From Psychroserpens sp. Hel_I_66 (lineage in GTDB: Bacteria; Bacteroidota; Bacteroidia; Flavobacteriales; Flavobacteriaceae), in contig NZ_JUGU01000001.1 in assembly GCF_000799465.1 (NCBI RefSeq), positions 2,376,501 to 2,440,500 on the forward strand: a DNA stretch of 64,000 nucleotides, read 5' to 3'. Numbering within the stretch: position 1 is the first letter of the stretch; each line of letters opens with the position of its first letter. Below the pieces are notes generated by a model. That model ran no database searches. It saw nothing but the letters and a program-made list of their open reading frames with translations, and was not told the origin of the DNA. Positions 25,860 to 33,520 of this stretch are shown here, piece by piece. The translations under genes and the position numbers were made by a program.

Positions 25860-26987
25860 ATGAAATCTATAATTTTAAATTATTTTCTGCTTTTTGCTTT
25901 ATTTTTTTTGATACTGAATTGTAAAAACGAAGTCAAACAAAAGGATAATAATTCGGACATCAGCAAGATAGATGAGAATTCAGGTTACGAGATTCTAAAA
26001 GAAAAGCCTTCAAACATACAAACTCCCGACGGTATGGTTTGGGTACCTGGAAAGCTATTTTTACAGGGGGCAAAAGATGGTGATGAATTTGCCATGATGC
26101 GCGAAAAACCCGCTCACCAAGTCATCGTAGATGGCTTTTTTATAGATATTACTGAGGTCACAAATAAAGAATTTAAAAGCTTTATAGATGCTACTAATTA
26201 TGTAACAATAGCAGAGCGACCAATAGATTGGGAAGAAATGAAAAAAGAACTTCCTCCAAACACACCAAAACCTCACGATTCCATTTTACGACCAGGAAGT
26301 TTGATTTTTAACAAAAACGTAAATACTGTAGTCAATATGGCAAACTATAGCCAATGGTGGACATGGAAAATCGGTGCCAATTGGAAACATCCAGAAGGTC
26401 CAAAAAGCTCTATCAAAGGAAAAGACAATTACCCAGTTGTTCATATTGCCTACGAAGATGCTCAAGCCTATTGCAAATGGGCAAATAGAAGATTGCCAAC
26501 AGAAGCAGAATGGGAAGCTGCTGCACAAGGCAAAGCAACAGACCACATATTTACATGGGGAAATGACCCAAGCAAATTAAACGATTACGCCAATACGTGG
26601 CAAGGTGCGTTCCCAGTAAAAAACGAAAGTATTGATGGCTTTGAGTTGATTGCACCTGTAAAATCTTATCCTGCAAATGATTTGGGCATTTACGACATGA
26701 TGGGCAATGTTTGGGAACTCACCAGTGATTTGTTCAATGCAAACCATTATAAAGAAATGGACGCTTCAAAAATCACCATCAATCCCTCAGGAGCCAAAAA
26801 TGCTTACAACCCAGATAGTCCAAATCAAAAAGAACACATCATAAAAGGAGGTTCATTTCTATGTCACGCCTCATATTGCGCAAGTTTCAGGATTTCGGCA
26901 CGCATGGGTACAGCTGTAGATTCTGGGTCAGACCACACAGGGTTTAGAACTGTTGCTACGGTTAAGATGCTTTCTTCGGAAGAATAA
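25860..26987 (+). CDS. Lipoprotein of the formylglycine-generating enzyme (SUMF1) family
   Basis: A 375-residue lipoprotein (lipobox ending LILNC, Cys21) with one FGE-sulfatase domain from about 55 to the end. Domain marks include MVWVPGKLFLQGAKDG, PAHQVIVDGFFIDITEVTNK, RRLPTEAEWEAAAQG, FTWGNDP and MMGNVWELTSD. The two active-site cysteines of true formylglycine-generating enzymes are kept in GGSFLCHASYCASFR (Cys335 and Cys340, C-x4-C). A real oxidase is therefore likely, converting a sulfatase cysteine to formylglycine outside the cytoplasm. No sulfatase gene lies in the window. It is divergent from the sugar porter. Many SUMF1 relatives lack the cysteines, which makes this one notable. Confidence 0.85.
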   Translation: MKSIILNYFLLFALFFLILNCKNEVKQKDNNSDISKIDENSGYEILKEKPSNIQTPDGMVWVPGKLFLQGAKDGDEFAMMREKPAHQVIVDGFFIDITEVTNKEFKSFIDATNYVTIAERPIDWEEMKKELPPNTPKPHDSILRPGSLIFNKNVNTVVNMANYSQWWTWKIGANWKHPEGPKSSIKGKDNYPVVHIAYEDAQAYCKWANRRLPTEAEWEAAAQGKATDHIFTWGNDPSKLNDYANTWQGAFPVKNESIDGFELIAPVKSYPANDLGIYDMMGNVWELTSDLFNANHYKEMDASKITINPSGAKNAYNPDSPNQKEHIIKGGSFLCHASYCASFRISARMGTAVDSGSDHTGFRTVATVKMLSSEE

Positions 26988-27129
26988 ACGTATTCAAAAA
27001 TCAAGAATTGCTTTTGGTTTCACAACGCTTCATTGAAGGCGAGCATTAAGAAATTAAATAAAACGGAAATCGGCTTCGCCGAGTCCTGTTTCAACAGGTT
27101 GAGAAAAGTCGATCCATAAAAATGAATCG

Positions 27130-27193
27130 CTTTTTTGGTTTTAAAAAGTTTCCTTGAATGTGAGCATTCGGTAACTTTTTAAAACCAAAAAAG
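27130..27193. repeat. Long perfect inverted repeat
   Basis: A 21-base arm (27130-27150) is exactly repeated in inverse at 27173-27193, around a 22-base loop. A shorter related copy of the loop region (GAAT.GCTTTT...TTGAA.G.GAGCATT) occurs 110 bases upstream (27006-27048), so the 26988-27216 spacer holds two related units. Small extra hairpins lie between them (CGGC-TTC-GCCG, CCTGTT-TC-AACAGG). Confidence 0.7.
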
Positions 27194-27216
27194 TCGAAAC
27201 TTTCGTTTCGACTTTT
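27189..27216 (-). terminator. Terminator of the tRNA operon
   Basis: AAAAGTCGAAAC (27189-27200) pairs perfectly with GTTTCGACTTTT (27205-27216). On the minus strand it is followed by T-rich sequence just past tRNA-Leu. Confidence 0.75.
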
Positions 27217-27222
27217 CATCTG

Positions 27223-27306
27223 TACTGAAGACGGGACTTGAACCCGTACGTCCTAATGGACATTGGATTTTAAGTCCAACGTGTCTACCAATTCCACCAC
27301 TTCAGC
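27223..27306 (-). tRNA. tRNA-Leu(TAA)
   Basis: 84 bases with a class II fold. The acceptor stem is GCTGAAG/CTTCAGT with discriminator A, and the anticodon loop GACTTAAAATCC carries TAA. A long variable arm (TGTCCATTAGGACG region) and the T-loop GGTTCAAGTCC are visible. CCA is not encoded. It is second in an operon after tRNA-Gly. Confidence 0.96.
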
Positions 27307-27353
27307 ATTTTTAGTCAGCAGACTAAAAAAAATTGGTATATGTTTAAGCGTAG

Positions 27354-27425
27354 AGCGAAAGACGGGATTTGAACCCGCGACCCTCACCTTGGCAAGGTGA
27401 TGCTCTACCCCTGAGCTACTTTCGC
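27354..27425 (-). tRNA. tRNA-Gly(GCC)
   Basis: 72 bases with acceptor stem GCGAAAG/CTTTCGC and discriminator T. The D-arm is GTAGCTCAGGGGTAGAGC, the anticodon stem-loop CACCTTGCCAAGGTG contains GCC, and the T-arm is GCGGGTTCAAATCCCG. It lies downstream of the promoter at 27470-27499. Confidence 0.96.
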
Positions 27426-27469
27426 ATTATAGCAATTATTGAAATGAACGTTTATTGTAATTGCGAGGG

Positions 27470-27499
27470 CAAATTTAAGACTTTTATCAGAAAAGCAAA
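27470..27499 (-). promoter_or_regulatory. Promoter of the tRNA-Gly/tRNA-Leu operon
   Basis: TTTG (27499-27496), 18 bases, then TAAATTTG (27477-27470) and C on the minus strand, about 45 bases before tRNA-Gly. A short imperfect stem ending mutS overlaps the first box. Confidence 0.65.
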
Positions 27500-27527
27500 G
27501 CCTTTTTATTAAAAAATCAAACTTTTT

Positions 27528-30176
27528 TTATGCGCGCTTCTTTTTCAATAACATACGCTTAATTTCATTGAGTTTCATAAGGGCTTCTACTGGTGTTAAT
27601 GTGTCAATATCTATATTGACAATTTCTTCTTTTATCTGCTCCAATAATGGATCATCGAGATTAAAGAAACTCAATTGCATTTCATTGTTAAGCGTTTTTA
27701 CTTTGTCGTTCAATTCTTCGGTAGAATGTGACTTTTCTAATTGTGCTAAGATCTTATTGGCACGATGTATTACTTGCTGAGGCATTCCTGCCATTTTCGC
27801 GACGTGAATTCCGAAGGAATGATTACTTCCACCTGCTACTAATTTCCGAAGAAATAAAACATTATCTTCTAACTCCTTTACCGATACATTGAAATTTTTG
27901 ATGCGATCAAACGTTTCAGTCATTTCATTGAGCTCATGATAATGTGTAGCAAATAAAGTTTTTGCTTTACTTGGATGTTCGTGCAAATACTCGCTTATGG
28001 CCCAAGCGATTGAAATCCCATCATAGGTGCTTGTTCCGCGACCAATTTCGTCAAGAAGCACCAAACTTCGGTCTGAAATATTATTTAAAATAGAAGCAGT
28101 TTCATTCATCTCCACCATAAACGTCGATTCTCCCATTGAAATATTATCGCTAGCTCCTACTCTAGTAAATATCTTATCTGTTAATCCAATCGTTGCAATT
28201 TCCGCAGGAACAAAACTTCCCATTTGTGCCAATAAAACAATTAATGCGGTTTGTCGTAAAATTGCCGATTTACCAGACATATTTGGACCCGTAATCATAA
28301 TGATTTGCTGTTGTTCCCTATCTAAATACACATCGTTGGCAATGTAGGGCTCGCCATGTGGCAATTGCTTTTCTATGACGGGATGGCGACCGTTTTTGAT
28401 GTCGAGTTCGTAACCCTCTGTCAGCATTGGTCGAGTGAAATTATTGTCGATAGCCAACTGTGCAAAACCAGTTAAACAGTCTAATTGCGCTATTAATGCT
28501 GAGTTTTTCTGAACAGGTTGGATAAAATTAGTAATCCAACTTACGAGCTCTGCAAATAATTGCTGCTCAATCATTAAAATACGTTCTTCTGCACCTAAAA
28601 TCTTGGTTTCGTATTCTTTAAGCTCTTCTGTAATATAGCGCTCTGCGCTCACGAGCGTTTGTTTTCTAATCCAATTTTCGGGCACTTTATCTTTGTGGGT
28701 GTGGCGTACTTCAATGTAATAGCCAAACACATTATTTGATCCTATTTTAAGCGATGTGATGCCTGTGCGTTCGCTTTCGCGCTCGAGCATTTTGTCTAGA
28801 TAATCCTTTCCAGAAGTGGAGAGTGCTCGCAGTTCTTTTAATTCCGAAGAAAAATCTGAAGCAATCGTATTCCCTTTTAAGATATTTACCGGAGCTTCTT
28901 CGTTTAAAGTCGCTTTGATTCGAGTTCGCAATTCCTCGCAAGCATCCATTTGATCTCCTAAATGCTGTAAGGCTTTGTTTTTGGTGTTGAGCGCCAAAGC
29001 TTTTATAGGAACAATAGCTTCTAAAGCATTTTTAAGCTGAACCACCTCGCGAGGCGTAATTTTAACCGTAGCCACTTTTGAGATCAATCGCTCAATATCT
29101 CCTATTTGTTTTAATTGCTGCTGAAATTTGCCCAACATCAAACTATCACTTTTGATATACTCAACGACATCATGACGCTGATTAATTTGCGACATGTTAA
29201 CCAATGGCAATGCCAACCAGCGTTTCAACAATCGCCCACCCATTGGCGAAATCGTTTTGTCAATCACATCAACAAGCGTGACCGCATTTTGGTTAGTCGA
29301 TTGGTACAACTCTAAATTTTTAATCGTAAAACGATCCATCCAAACATGTTCTCCTTTTATAAGTCGCTGAATAGACGTAATATGCTGTAATTTATGATGT
29401 TGGGTTTCGCCCAAATAATGTAAAATGGCTCCAGAGGCAACAATCCCTTCGTACAAATCGTCAATTCCAAAGCCTTTGAGCGATTTTGTATTGAATTGTT
29501 TGAGCAAGGTTTCATTGGCATAATCATCTTGAAACACCCAATCTTCCAAATAAAACGCATGAAAATCATTACCAAAAGCCTCACTATATTTTTTACGGTT
29601 GGGTTTTGAAACCAACACTTCACTGGGTCTAAAATTTTGGAGTAGCTTATCTACATATTCGCTATTCCCTTGAGAGATAAAAAACTCTCCTGTTGAGACA
29701 TCTAAAAAGGATACTCCAACGCTGTTAAAAACTGTTCCGTTGGATTGTGAAGCTGAGCTGGTTGACGGAAAATAAACCGCAGCTAAAAAGTTATTGGTTT
29801 TAGAATGTAAGATATCATCGTTGAGGGCTACACCTGGAGTAACTAATTCTGTAACGCCACGCTTGACTATGGTTTTAGTCTGTTTTGGATCTTCTAATTG
29901 GTCACAAATCGCCACACGCTCTCCAGCTTTTACAAGCTTTGGCAAATAGGTGTTTAACGAGTGATGCGGAAAACCTGCCAACTCAATTTCGCTCTCACTT
30001 CCTGCGCCTCGCTTAGTTAGAATAATATCTAAAATCTTTGAAGCTTTCACAGCATCCTGACCAAAAGTTTCGTAAAAATCACCCACTCTAAATAACAACA
30101 ACGCATCAGGATATTTAACCTTAATGGCATTGTATTGTTTCATTAATGGTGTTACTTTTTTTACTTTTTTGGCCAA
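27528..30176 (-). CDS. mutS: DNA mismatch repair ATPase MutS
   Basis: An 882-residue MutS1, which recognises base mismatches and small loops and recruits MutL. The N-terminal mismatch-reading motif is GDFYETFGQDA (residues 32-42), whose Phe stacks on the mismatch and whose Glu follows it. After the connector and lever domains comes the ATPase: Walker A TGPNMSGKSAILRQ, the MGESTFMVEM signature, Walker B LVLLDEIGRGTSTYDG, and the switch ATHYHELNE. The C-terminal helix-turn-helix includes GGSNHSFGIHVAKMAGMP. The length is normal. It is monocistronic, with the tRNA pair downstream. Confidence 0.97.
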   Translation of the reverse strand: MAKKVKKVTPLMKQYNAIKVKYPDALLLFRVGDFYETFGQDAVKASKILDIILTKRGAGSESEIELAGFPHHSLNTYLPKLVKAGERVAICDQLEDPKQTKTIVKRGVTELVTPGVALNDDILHSKTNNFLAAVYFPSTSSASQSNGTVFNSVGVSFLDVSTGEFFISQGNSEYVDKLLQNFRPSEVLVSKPNRKKYSEAFGNDFHAFYLEDWVFQDDYANETLLKQFNTKSLKGFGIDDLYEGIVASGAILHYLGETQHHKLQHITSIQRLIKGEHVWMDRFTIKNLELYQSTNQNAVTLVDVIDKTISPMGGRLLKRWLALPLVNMSQINQRHDVVEYIKSDSLMLGKFQQQLKQIGDIERLISKVATVKITPREVVQLKNALEAIVPIKALALNTKNKALQHLGDQMDACEELRTRIKATLNEEAPVNILKGNTIASDFSSELKELRALSTSGKDYLDKMLERESERTGITSLKIGSNNVFGYYIEVRHTHKDKVPENWIRKQTLVSAERYITEELKEYETKILGAEERILMIEQQLFAELVSWITNFIQPVQKNSALIAQLDCLTGFAQLAIDNNFTRPMLTEGYELDIKNGRHPVIEKQLPHGEPYIANDVYLDREQQQIIMITGPNMSGKSAILRQTALIVLLAQMGSFVPAEIATIGLTDKIFTRVGASDNISMGESTFMVEMNETASILNNISDRSLVLLDEIGRGTSTYDGISIAWAISEYLHEHPSKAKTLFATHYHELNEMTETFDRIKNFNVSVKELEDNVLFLRKLVAGGSNHSFGIHVAKMAGMPQQVIHRANKILAQLEKSHSTEELNDKVKTLNNEMQLSFFNLDDPLLEQIKEEIVNIDIDTLTPVEALMKLNEIKRMLLKKKRA

Positions 30177-30234
30177 TTTGCTTTTCTTTTAAATTTGTAA
30201 TTTTACTGCGGAAATTCTCAAAACCGTAAGTTTT

Positions 30235-30242
30235 CAAAAGTA
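30235..30242 (-). promoter_or_regulatory. Possible -7 element for mutS
   Basis: TACTTTTG on the minus strand fits TAnnTTTG about 60 bases upstream of the mutS ATG. No convincing upstream TTG is seen at the right distance. Confidence 0.3.
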
Positions 30243-30316
30243 CTTATATTTTGATGTTTTCTGAAACGTGACACCTAGAAGTTATCTACAATTGTTGGTA
30301 GATTTCAACAATAAAT

Positions 30317-30393
30317 TGTCGTTCCTGCGAAGGCAGGAATCCACCAAAATGACCAATTATAATATTTAGATTCCTGCCTTCGCAGGAATGACA
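30317..30393. repeat. Palindromic intergenic element (copy 2)
   Basis: Two 25-base arms (30317-30341 and 30369-30393) are inverse copies with a single mismatch, each containing TTCCTGCGAAGGCAGGAA. The spacer is 27 bases. It fills the gap between the divergent mutS and the methyltransferase gene. Confidence 0.8.
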
Positions 30394-30397
30394 GTTA

Positions 30398-30430
30398 AAA
30401 GATTACCGCTTTTGCGGAAACTAAAGATGA
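30398..30430 (+). repeat. 33-nt leader with hairpin, copy A
   Basis: The sequence AAAGATTACCGC, loop TTTT, GCGG, then AAACTAAAGATGA runs into the start codon at 30427. It matches 33488-33520 at 31 of 33 positions. The CCGC/GCGG stem (30406-30409, 30414-30417) sits 9 bases ahead of the ATG. Confidence 0.7.
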
Positions 30431-30963
30431 GAAAATTAAAAAACAGCGAACTTGATAGATTAAATGTCGATGAATTTAAACAAGCCACAAAAACGCCTAT
30501 CATAATAATTCTCGATAATATTAGAAGTTTAAACAATATAGGTTCTGTATTTAGAACGAGTGATGCTTTTTTGGTCGAGAAGATTTATCTCTGCGGAATA
30601 ACAGCAACACCGCCACACAACGATATTAGAAAAACCGCTTTAGGAAGCACTGAAACTGTAGATTGGGAATATGCTGAACACACCATCGATGTCATTAACA
30701 AACTAAAATCTCAAAACGTCAAGGTCATTTCCATTGAGCAAGCAGAACGTGCAACTATGCTCAACTCTTTTCAACCTGAAACTGATCAAAAATATGCTTT
30801 AGTATTTGGCAACGAAGTGAAAGGTGTAGCTCAAGATGTTGTTGACGCCAGTGATATTGTGATTGAGATCCCTCAATTTGGAACCAAGCATTCACTTAAT
30901 ATTTCGGTGAGTTGTGGTGTTGTGGTTTGGGATTTGTTTAGTAAGATGAAAAATATATCTTAA
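30427..30963 (+). CDS. SpoU/TrmH-family RNA 2'-O-methyltransferase
   Basis: A 178-residue SPOUT methyltransferase that probably modifies a ribose in tRNA or rRNA using S-adenosylmethionine. SPOUT motif 1 is NIRSLNNIGSVFRTSDAF (residues 31-48), motif 2 ALVFGNEVKGV, and motif 3 IPQFGTKHSLNISVSCGVVV. These form the knotted AdoMet site. The start is placed at 30427. An upstream in-frame ATG at 30388 lies inside the palindromic repeat and is unlikely. No extra N-terminal RNA-binding domain is present, as in TrmL/TrmH-small types. The target RNA is not determined. Confidence 0.88.
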   Translation: MRKLKNSELDRLNVDEFKQATKTPIIIILDNIRSLNNIGSVFRTSDAFLVEKIYLCGITATPPHNDIRKTALGSTETVDWEYAEHTIDVINKLKSQNVKVISIEQAERATMLNSFQPETDQKYALVFGNEVKGVAQDVVDASDIVIEIPQFGTKHSLNISVSCGVVVWDLFSKMKNIS

Positions 30964-30965
30964 CC

Positions 30966-31038
30966 TGTCATTTCGCGCTTGACTCGGAATCTATATAATT
31001 CTAATGGCAAGTAGATTCCTGCCTTCGCAGGAATGACA
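30966..31038. repeat. Palindromic intergenic element (copy 3)
   Basis: The right arm AGATTCCTGCCTTCGCAGG...TGACA (31013-31038) is nearly identical to an arm of copy 2. The left arm (30966-30992) begins TGTCATTTCGCGCTTGACTC and is diverged. It sits between the convergent methyltransferase gene and the 119-aa gene. Confidence 0.7.
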
Positions 31039-31040
31039 GA

Positions 31041-31400
31041 TTATTTCAAATTTAAATTGGCTTTCTTAATAGTATAAGTATCTATAATTTCGACAGCTAA
31101 ATTGATCTCGCTATTTCTGGGATTCTCTTTAGAAAATTTAACTTCAAAAAACTTTTTCAATACATTTTCTTCTTTTTCATTTTTTAAACGTTTTACTCCT
31201 TTAAACTTTTCACCGTTATAATAATATTCATAGAGAGCATTTCTTGAAATAGACTTAGTATGTGAAATATCATAAATTCTTGCAACTGAAATCGTAGAAT
31301 TGTTTCTCAAATCTTTTACTTGATATATAGCATAAAAAATAGAAATAATAACAAGGATTAGAGCGATGACTTTACCTATGAATAACTGATTATCTTTCAA
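31041..31400 (-). CDS. Hypothetical membrane-anchored protein (119 aa)
   Basis: No family recognised. Residues 8-27 are one hydrophobic span (GKVIALILVIISIFYAIYQV) after a short N-terminus. The rest (ISVARIYDISHTKSISRNAL, YYYNGEKFKG, KFFEVKFSKENP) looks like a small beta-rich extracytoplasmic domain. The pattern of short strands around YEYYYNGEKF recalls DUF-type domains with a DUF3592-like fold, but this is a guess. It is 25 bases downstream of the folK-dNK gene on the same strand and may be co-transcribed. Confidence 0.6.
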   Translation of the reverse strand: MKDNQLFIGKVIALILVIISIFYAIYQVKDLRNNSTISVARIYDISHTKSISRNALYEYYYNGEKFKGVKRLKNEKEENVLKKFFEVKFSKENPRNSEINLAVEIIDTYTIKKANLNLK

Positions 31401-31425
31401 ATTTTGATTTATTTAATAACGAGTA

Positions 31426-32562
31426 TTAATCGGAAAACGAACAAATCTCACCCAAAACCCACAAATAATCCGTACGATTATTTACGAAATCCTTATCTGA
31501 AATATCGATAATTTTCACATTGAGCTCGCTTTGATTTTTTAAGAAGTCTAGATAACCTGAGTTGATTTTTTCTAAATACTCGTCGTCTATGTTTTGCTCG
31601 TAATCGCGTCCGCGTTTTTTAATATTTTCCTGGAGTCGTTGCGTGTTTTGATATAAATAGACATACAAATCTGGTTTGGCGATGTCTTTATACATTAAAT
31701 AAAAAAGTTTACGGTAGAGTTTAAACTCATCTTCTGGTAAAGTGATTTTTGAAAAAATCAAGGATTTATAAATGTCATAATCGCTCACCATAAAATCCTT
31801 AAACAAATCCAATTGTGAGAGATCATCGCTTATTTGTTGATAACGATCTGCGAGAAATGACATTTCTAAAGTAAATGCATAACGTTGTGGCTCTTCGTAA
31901 AATTTTGGCAGAAAGGCATTATCTGCAAAACGCTCTAAAATGAGTTTGGCGTTAAAATCTGCTGCAATTTGTTGCGCCAAACTTGTCTTACCAGCGCCTA
32001 TATTACCTTCGATCGCGATGTAATTGTATTTCGAAAAGTCAAATTGCTTTGATGGATTTTTCAGCCAAATATTAATCGCTTCCACATGGCTCTCATCTTC
32101 GCAAGTTTCTAAAAGCTCTGCCACTGTTTTTTCCAATTGTGGATGTTTCAGTTTTGAGGCAATATCATGAAGTGGCTTTAATACAAATTTTCTCTTCGGT
32201 AGTTGAAGGTGTGGTACGTTTAAATTTTCCGAAGAAATGATATCGCAATCAAACATCAAAATATCCAAATCTATGGTTCGGGATTCAAAACCATCGCCTT
32301 GCTTGGGCTCACGACCTAATCGGGTTTCTATTTGTTGGAGCTTAGCGAGAATGTCTTCCGCAGAAAATATGGATTCCACATAAATACAGGTATTTAAAAA
32401 GTCGTCTCCATCAAACCCAAAAGCTGGCGTATTATAGACTTTTGCAATGGCGTTTATATTACCAATTTGAGTAAAAACAGCATCTACAGCGTCTTGCAGA
32501 TATTTTAATCTGTCGCCTTTATTGCTGCCAAGAGCGATGTAAACGTGATGTGTAGAATTCAT
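31426..32562 (-). CDS. folK: Bifunctional HPPK (FolK) / deoxynucleoside kinase fusion
   Basis: A 378-residue two-domain protein. Residues 1-160 are 6-hydroxymethyl-7,8-dihydropterin pyrophosphokinase of the folate pathway: YIALGSNKGDRLKYLQDAV, the substrate pocket LGREPKQGDGFESRTIDLDI, and VPHLQLPKRKFVLKPL. Residues 175-378 are a deoxynucleoside kinase of the dCK/dGK type. The P-loop is IEGNIGAGKTSLAQQIA (from 184), followed by LERFADNAFLPKFYEEPQRY and the lid segment IKKRGRDYEQNI. It thus links folate synthesis and dNTP salvage in one polypeptide. The frame is open throughout, and the fusion is known in Bacteroidota. Confidence 0.93.
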   Translation of the reverse strand: MNSTHHVYIALGSNKGDRLKYLQDAVDAVFTQIGNINAIAKVYNTPAFGFDGDDFLNTCIYVESIFSAEDILAKLQQIETRLGREPKQGDGFESRTIDLDILMFDCDIISSENLNVPHLQLPKRKFVLKPLHDIASKLKHPQLEKTVAELLETCEDESHVEAINIWLKNPSKQFDFSKYNYIAIEGNIGAGKTSLAQQIAADFNAKLILERFADNAFLPKFYEEPQRYAFTLEMSFLADRYQQISDDLSQLDLFKDFMVSDYDIYKSLIFSKITLPEDEFKLYRKLFYLMYKDIAKPDLYVYLYQNTQRLQENIKKRGRDYEQNIDDEYLEKINSGYLDFLKNQSELNVKIIDISDKDFVNNRTDYLWVLGEICSFSD

Positions 32563-32602
32563 ATTGAATGTTCAAATTAATGAAAACAAAATGGTATTAT
32601 CG

Positions 32603-32610
32603 TATATTTG
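32603..32610 (+). promoter_or_regulatory. -7 element of the queuosine transporter promoter
   Basis: TATATTTG followed by CAC fits TAnnTTTG, 23 bases before the ATG at 32634. It lies inside the only possible N-terminal extension of the gene, which supports the shorter start. Confidence 0.5.
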
Positions 32611-32633
32611 CACTAAGTATTTATTCACAATTT

Positions 32634-33338
32634 ATGACCATAAAAGACAAACTTGCTGCGCAAAAAATCTATTTATTTCTTGCTGCGCTGTTTATAACGT
32701 CTTTGGTGGTTTCTAATTTAATTTTTCAAAAGTTTTTTTACTGGTATCCTTTTGATGTCGAGATTTTTGGTTCAAAGCTTTTTGAGATTTCGGTTGGGAT
32801 TTTACCCTATCCCATTACGTTTTTGATCACCGATTTGATTAGTGAGATTTATGGCAAAAAGCGCGCGAACCAGGTTGTAGTGGCTGGTATTTTTGCGTCG
32901 GTATTTTCTTTGCTAATAATTTTGGTCTCTAATCATGTGCCAGCGACAACTTGGTCATACGTGAATGATGCAACGTTTACAAAAGTATTTGGCAATTCTG
33001 CCATTGCAGTTTTTGCTAGTATGATCACCTACTTGTTTGCTCAATTTGTGGACATACAGGTATATCATTTTTGGAAAAGACTTACCAAAGGAAAACATTT
33101 ATGGTTGAGAAATAACTTTTCTACCTGGACCTCACAATTTGTTGACACATTTACCATTTTAATCTTGTTGTGCTTTTTTGGGATTATCCCATGGGAAAAT
33201 TTTAAAGGCTTATTAATAAGTGGCTTTATTTTTAAGGTTCTCGTCGCACTTTTAGATACACCATTATTATATTTAGGTGTCTACTTATTTAGAAAGCGAT
33301 TTAAATTATCTGTTAATCAGGAAATTGAATTACTCTAA
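32634..33338 (+). CDS. yhhQ: Queuosine precursor transporter (YhhQ family)
   Basis: A 234-residue inner-membrane protein with about six spans that imports preQ0/preQ1-type 7-deazaguanines for tRNA queuosine. The start is set at 32634 (MTIKDKLAAQKIYLFLAAL). An in-frame ATG at 32568 would place the promoter box inside the gene. Family features are ITSLVVSNLIFQKFF, PYPITFLITDLISEIYGKKR (with the conserved Asp, Glu and YGKK), FAQFVDIQVYHFWK, and LRNNFSTWTSQFVDT. It is divergent from the folK-dNK gene with only about 70 bases between starts. Confidence 0.9.
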   Translation: MTIKDKLAAQKIYLFLAALFITSLVVSNLIFQKFFYWYPFDVEIFGSKLFEISVGILPYPITFLITDLISEIYGKKRANQVVVAGIFASVFSLLIILVSNHVPATTWSYVNDATFTKVFGNSAIAVFASMITYLFAQFVDIQVYHFWKRLTKGKHLWLRNNFSTWTSQFVDTFTILILLCFFGIIPWENFKGLLISGFIFKVLVALLDTPLLYLGVYLFRKRFKLSVNQEIELL

Positions 33339-33487
33339 CGCGCAAATATTCGTTTGAAATGGGTTAAATTTATATTAAACTTTTGCTTTAATTCGGCATA
33401 AATTCTAATCTTAACGTATATAAGATATTAAGATTAAATTTTTCTTCGGAAAAATTGACAAACTAAAATAATTCATATAAATAACTT

Positions 33488-33520
33488 AAAGATTACCGCT
33501 TTCGCGGAAAGTAAAGATGA
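33488..33520 (+). repeat. 33-nt leader with hairpin, copy B
   Basis: It matches the leader at 30398-30430 in 31 of 33 positions. The differences are one loop base and one base after the stem. CCGC (33496-33499) pairs with GCGG (33504-33507) around TTTC, and the start codon at 33517 lies at the same distance as in copy A. Confidence 0.7.

Noticed and set aside
30388..30426. Earlier ATG for the TrmH-like methyltransferase
   Set aside because: It falls within an arm of the palindromic element, and the shared leader puts the start at 30427.
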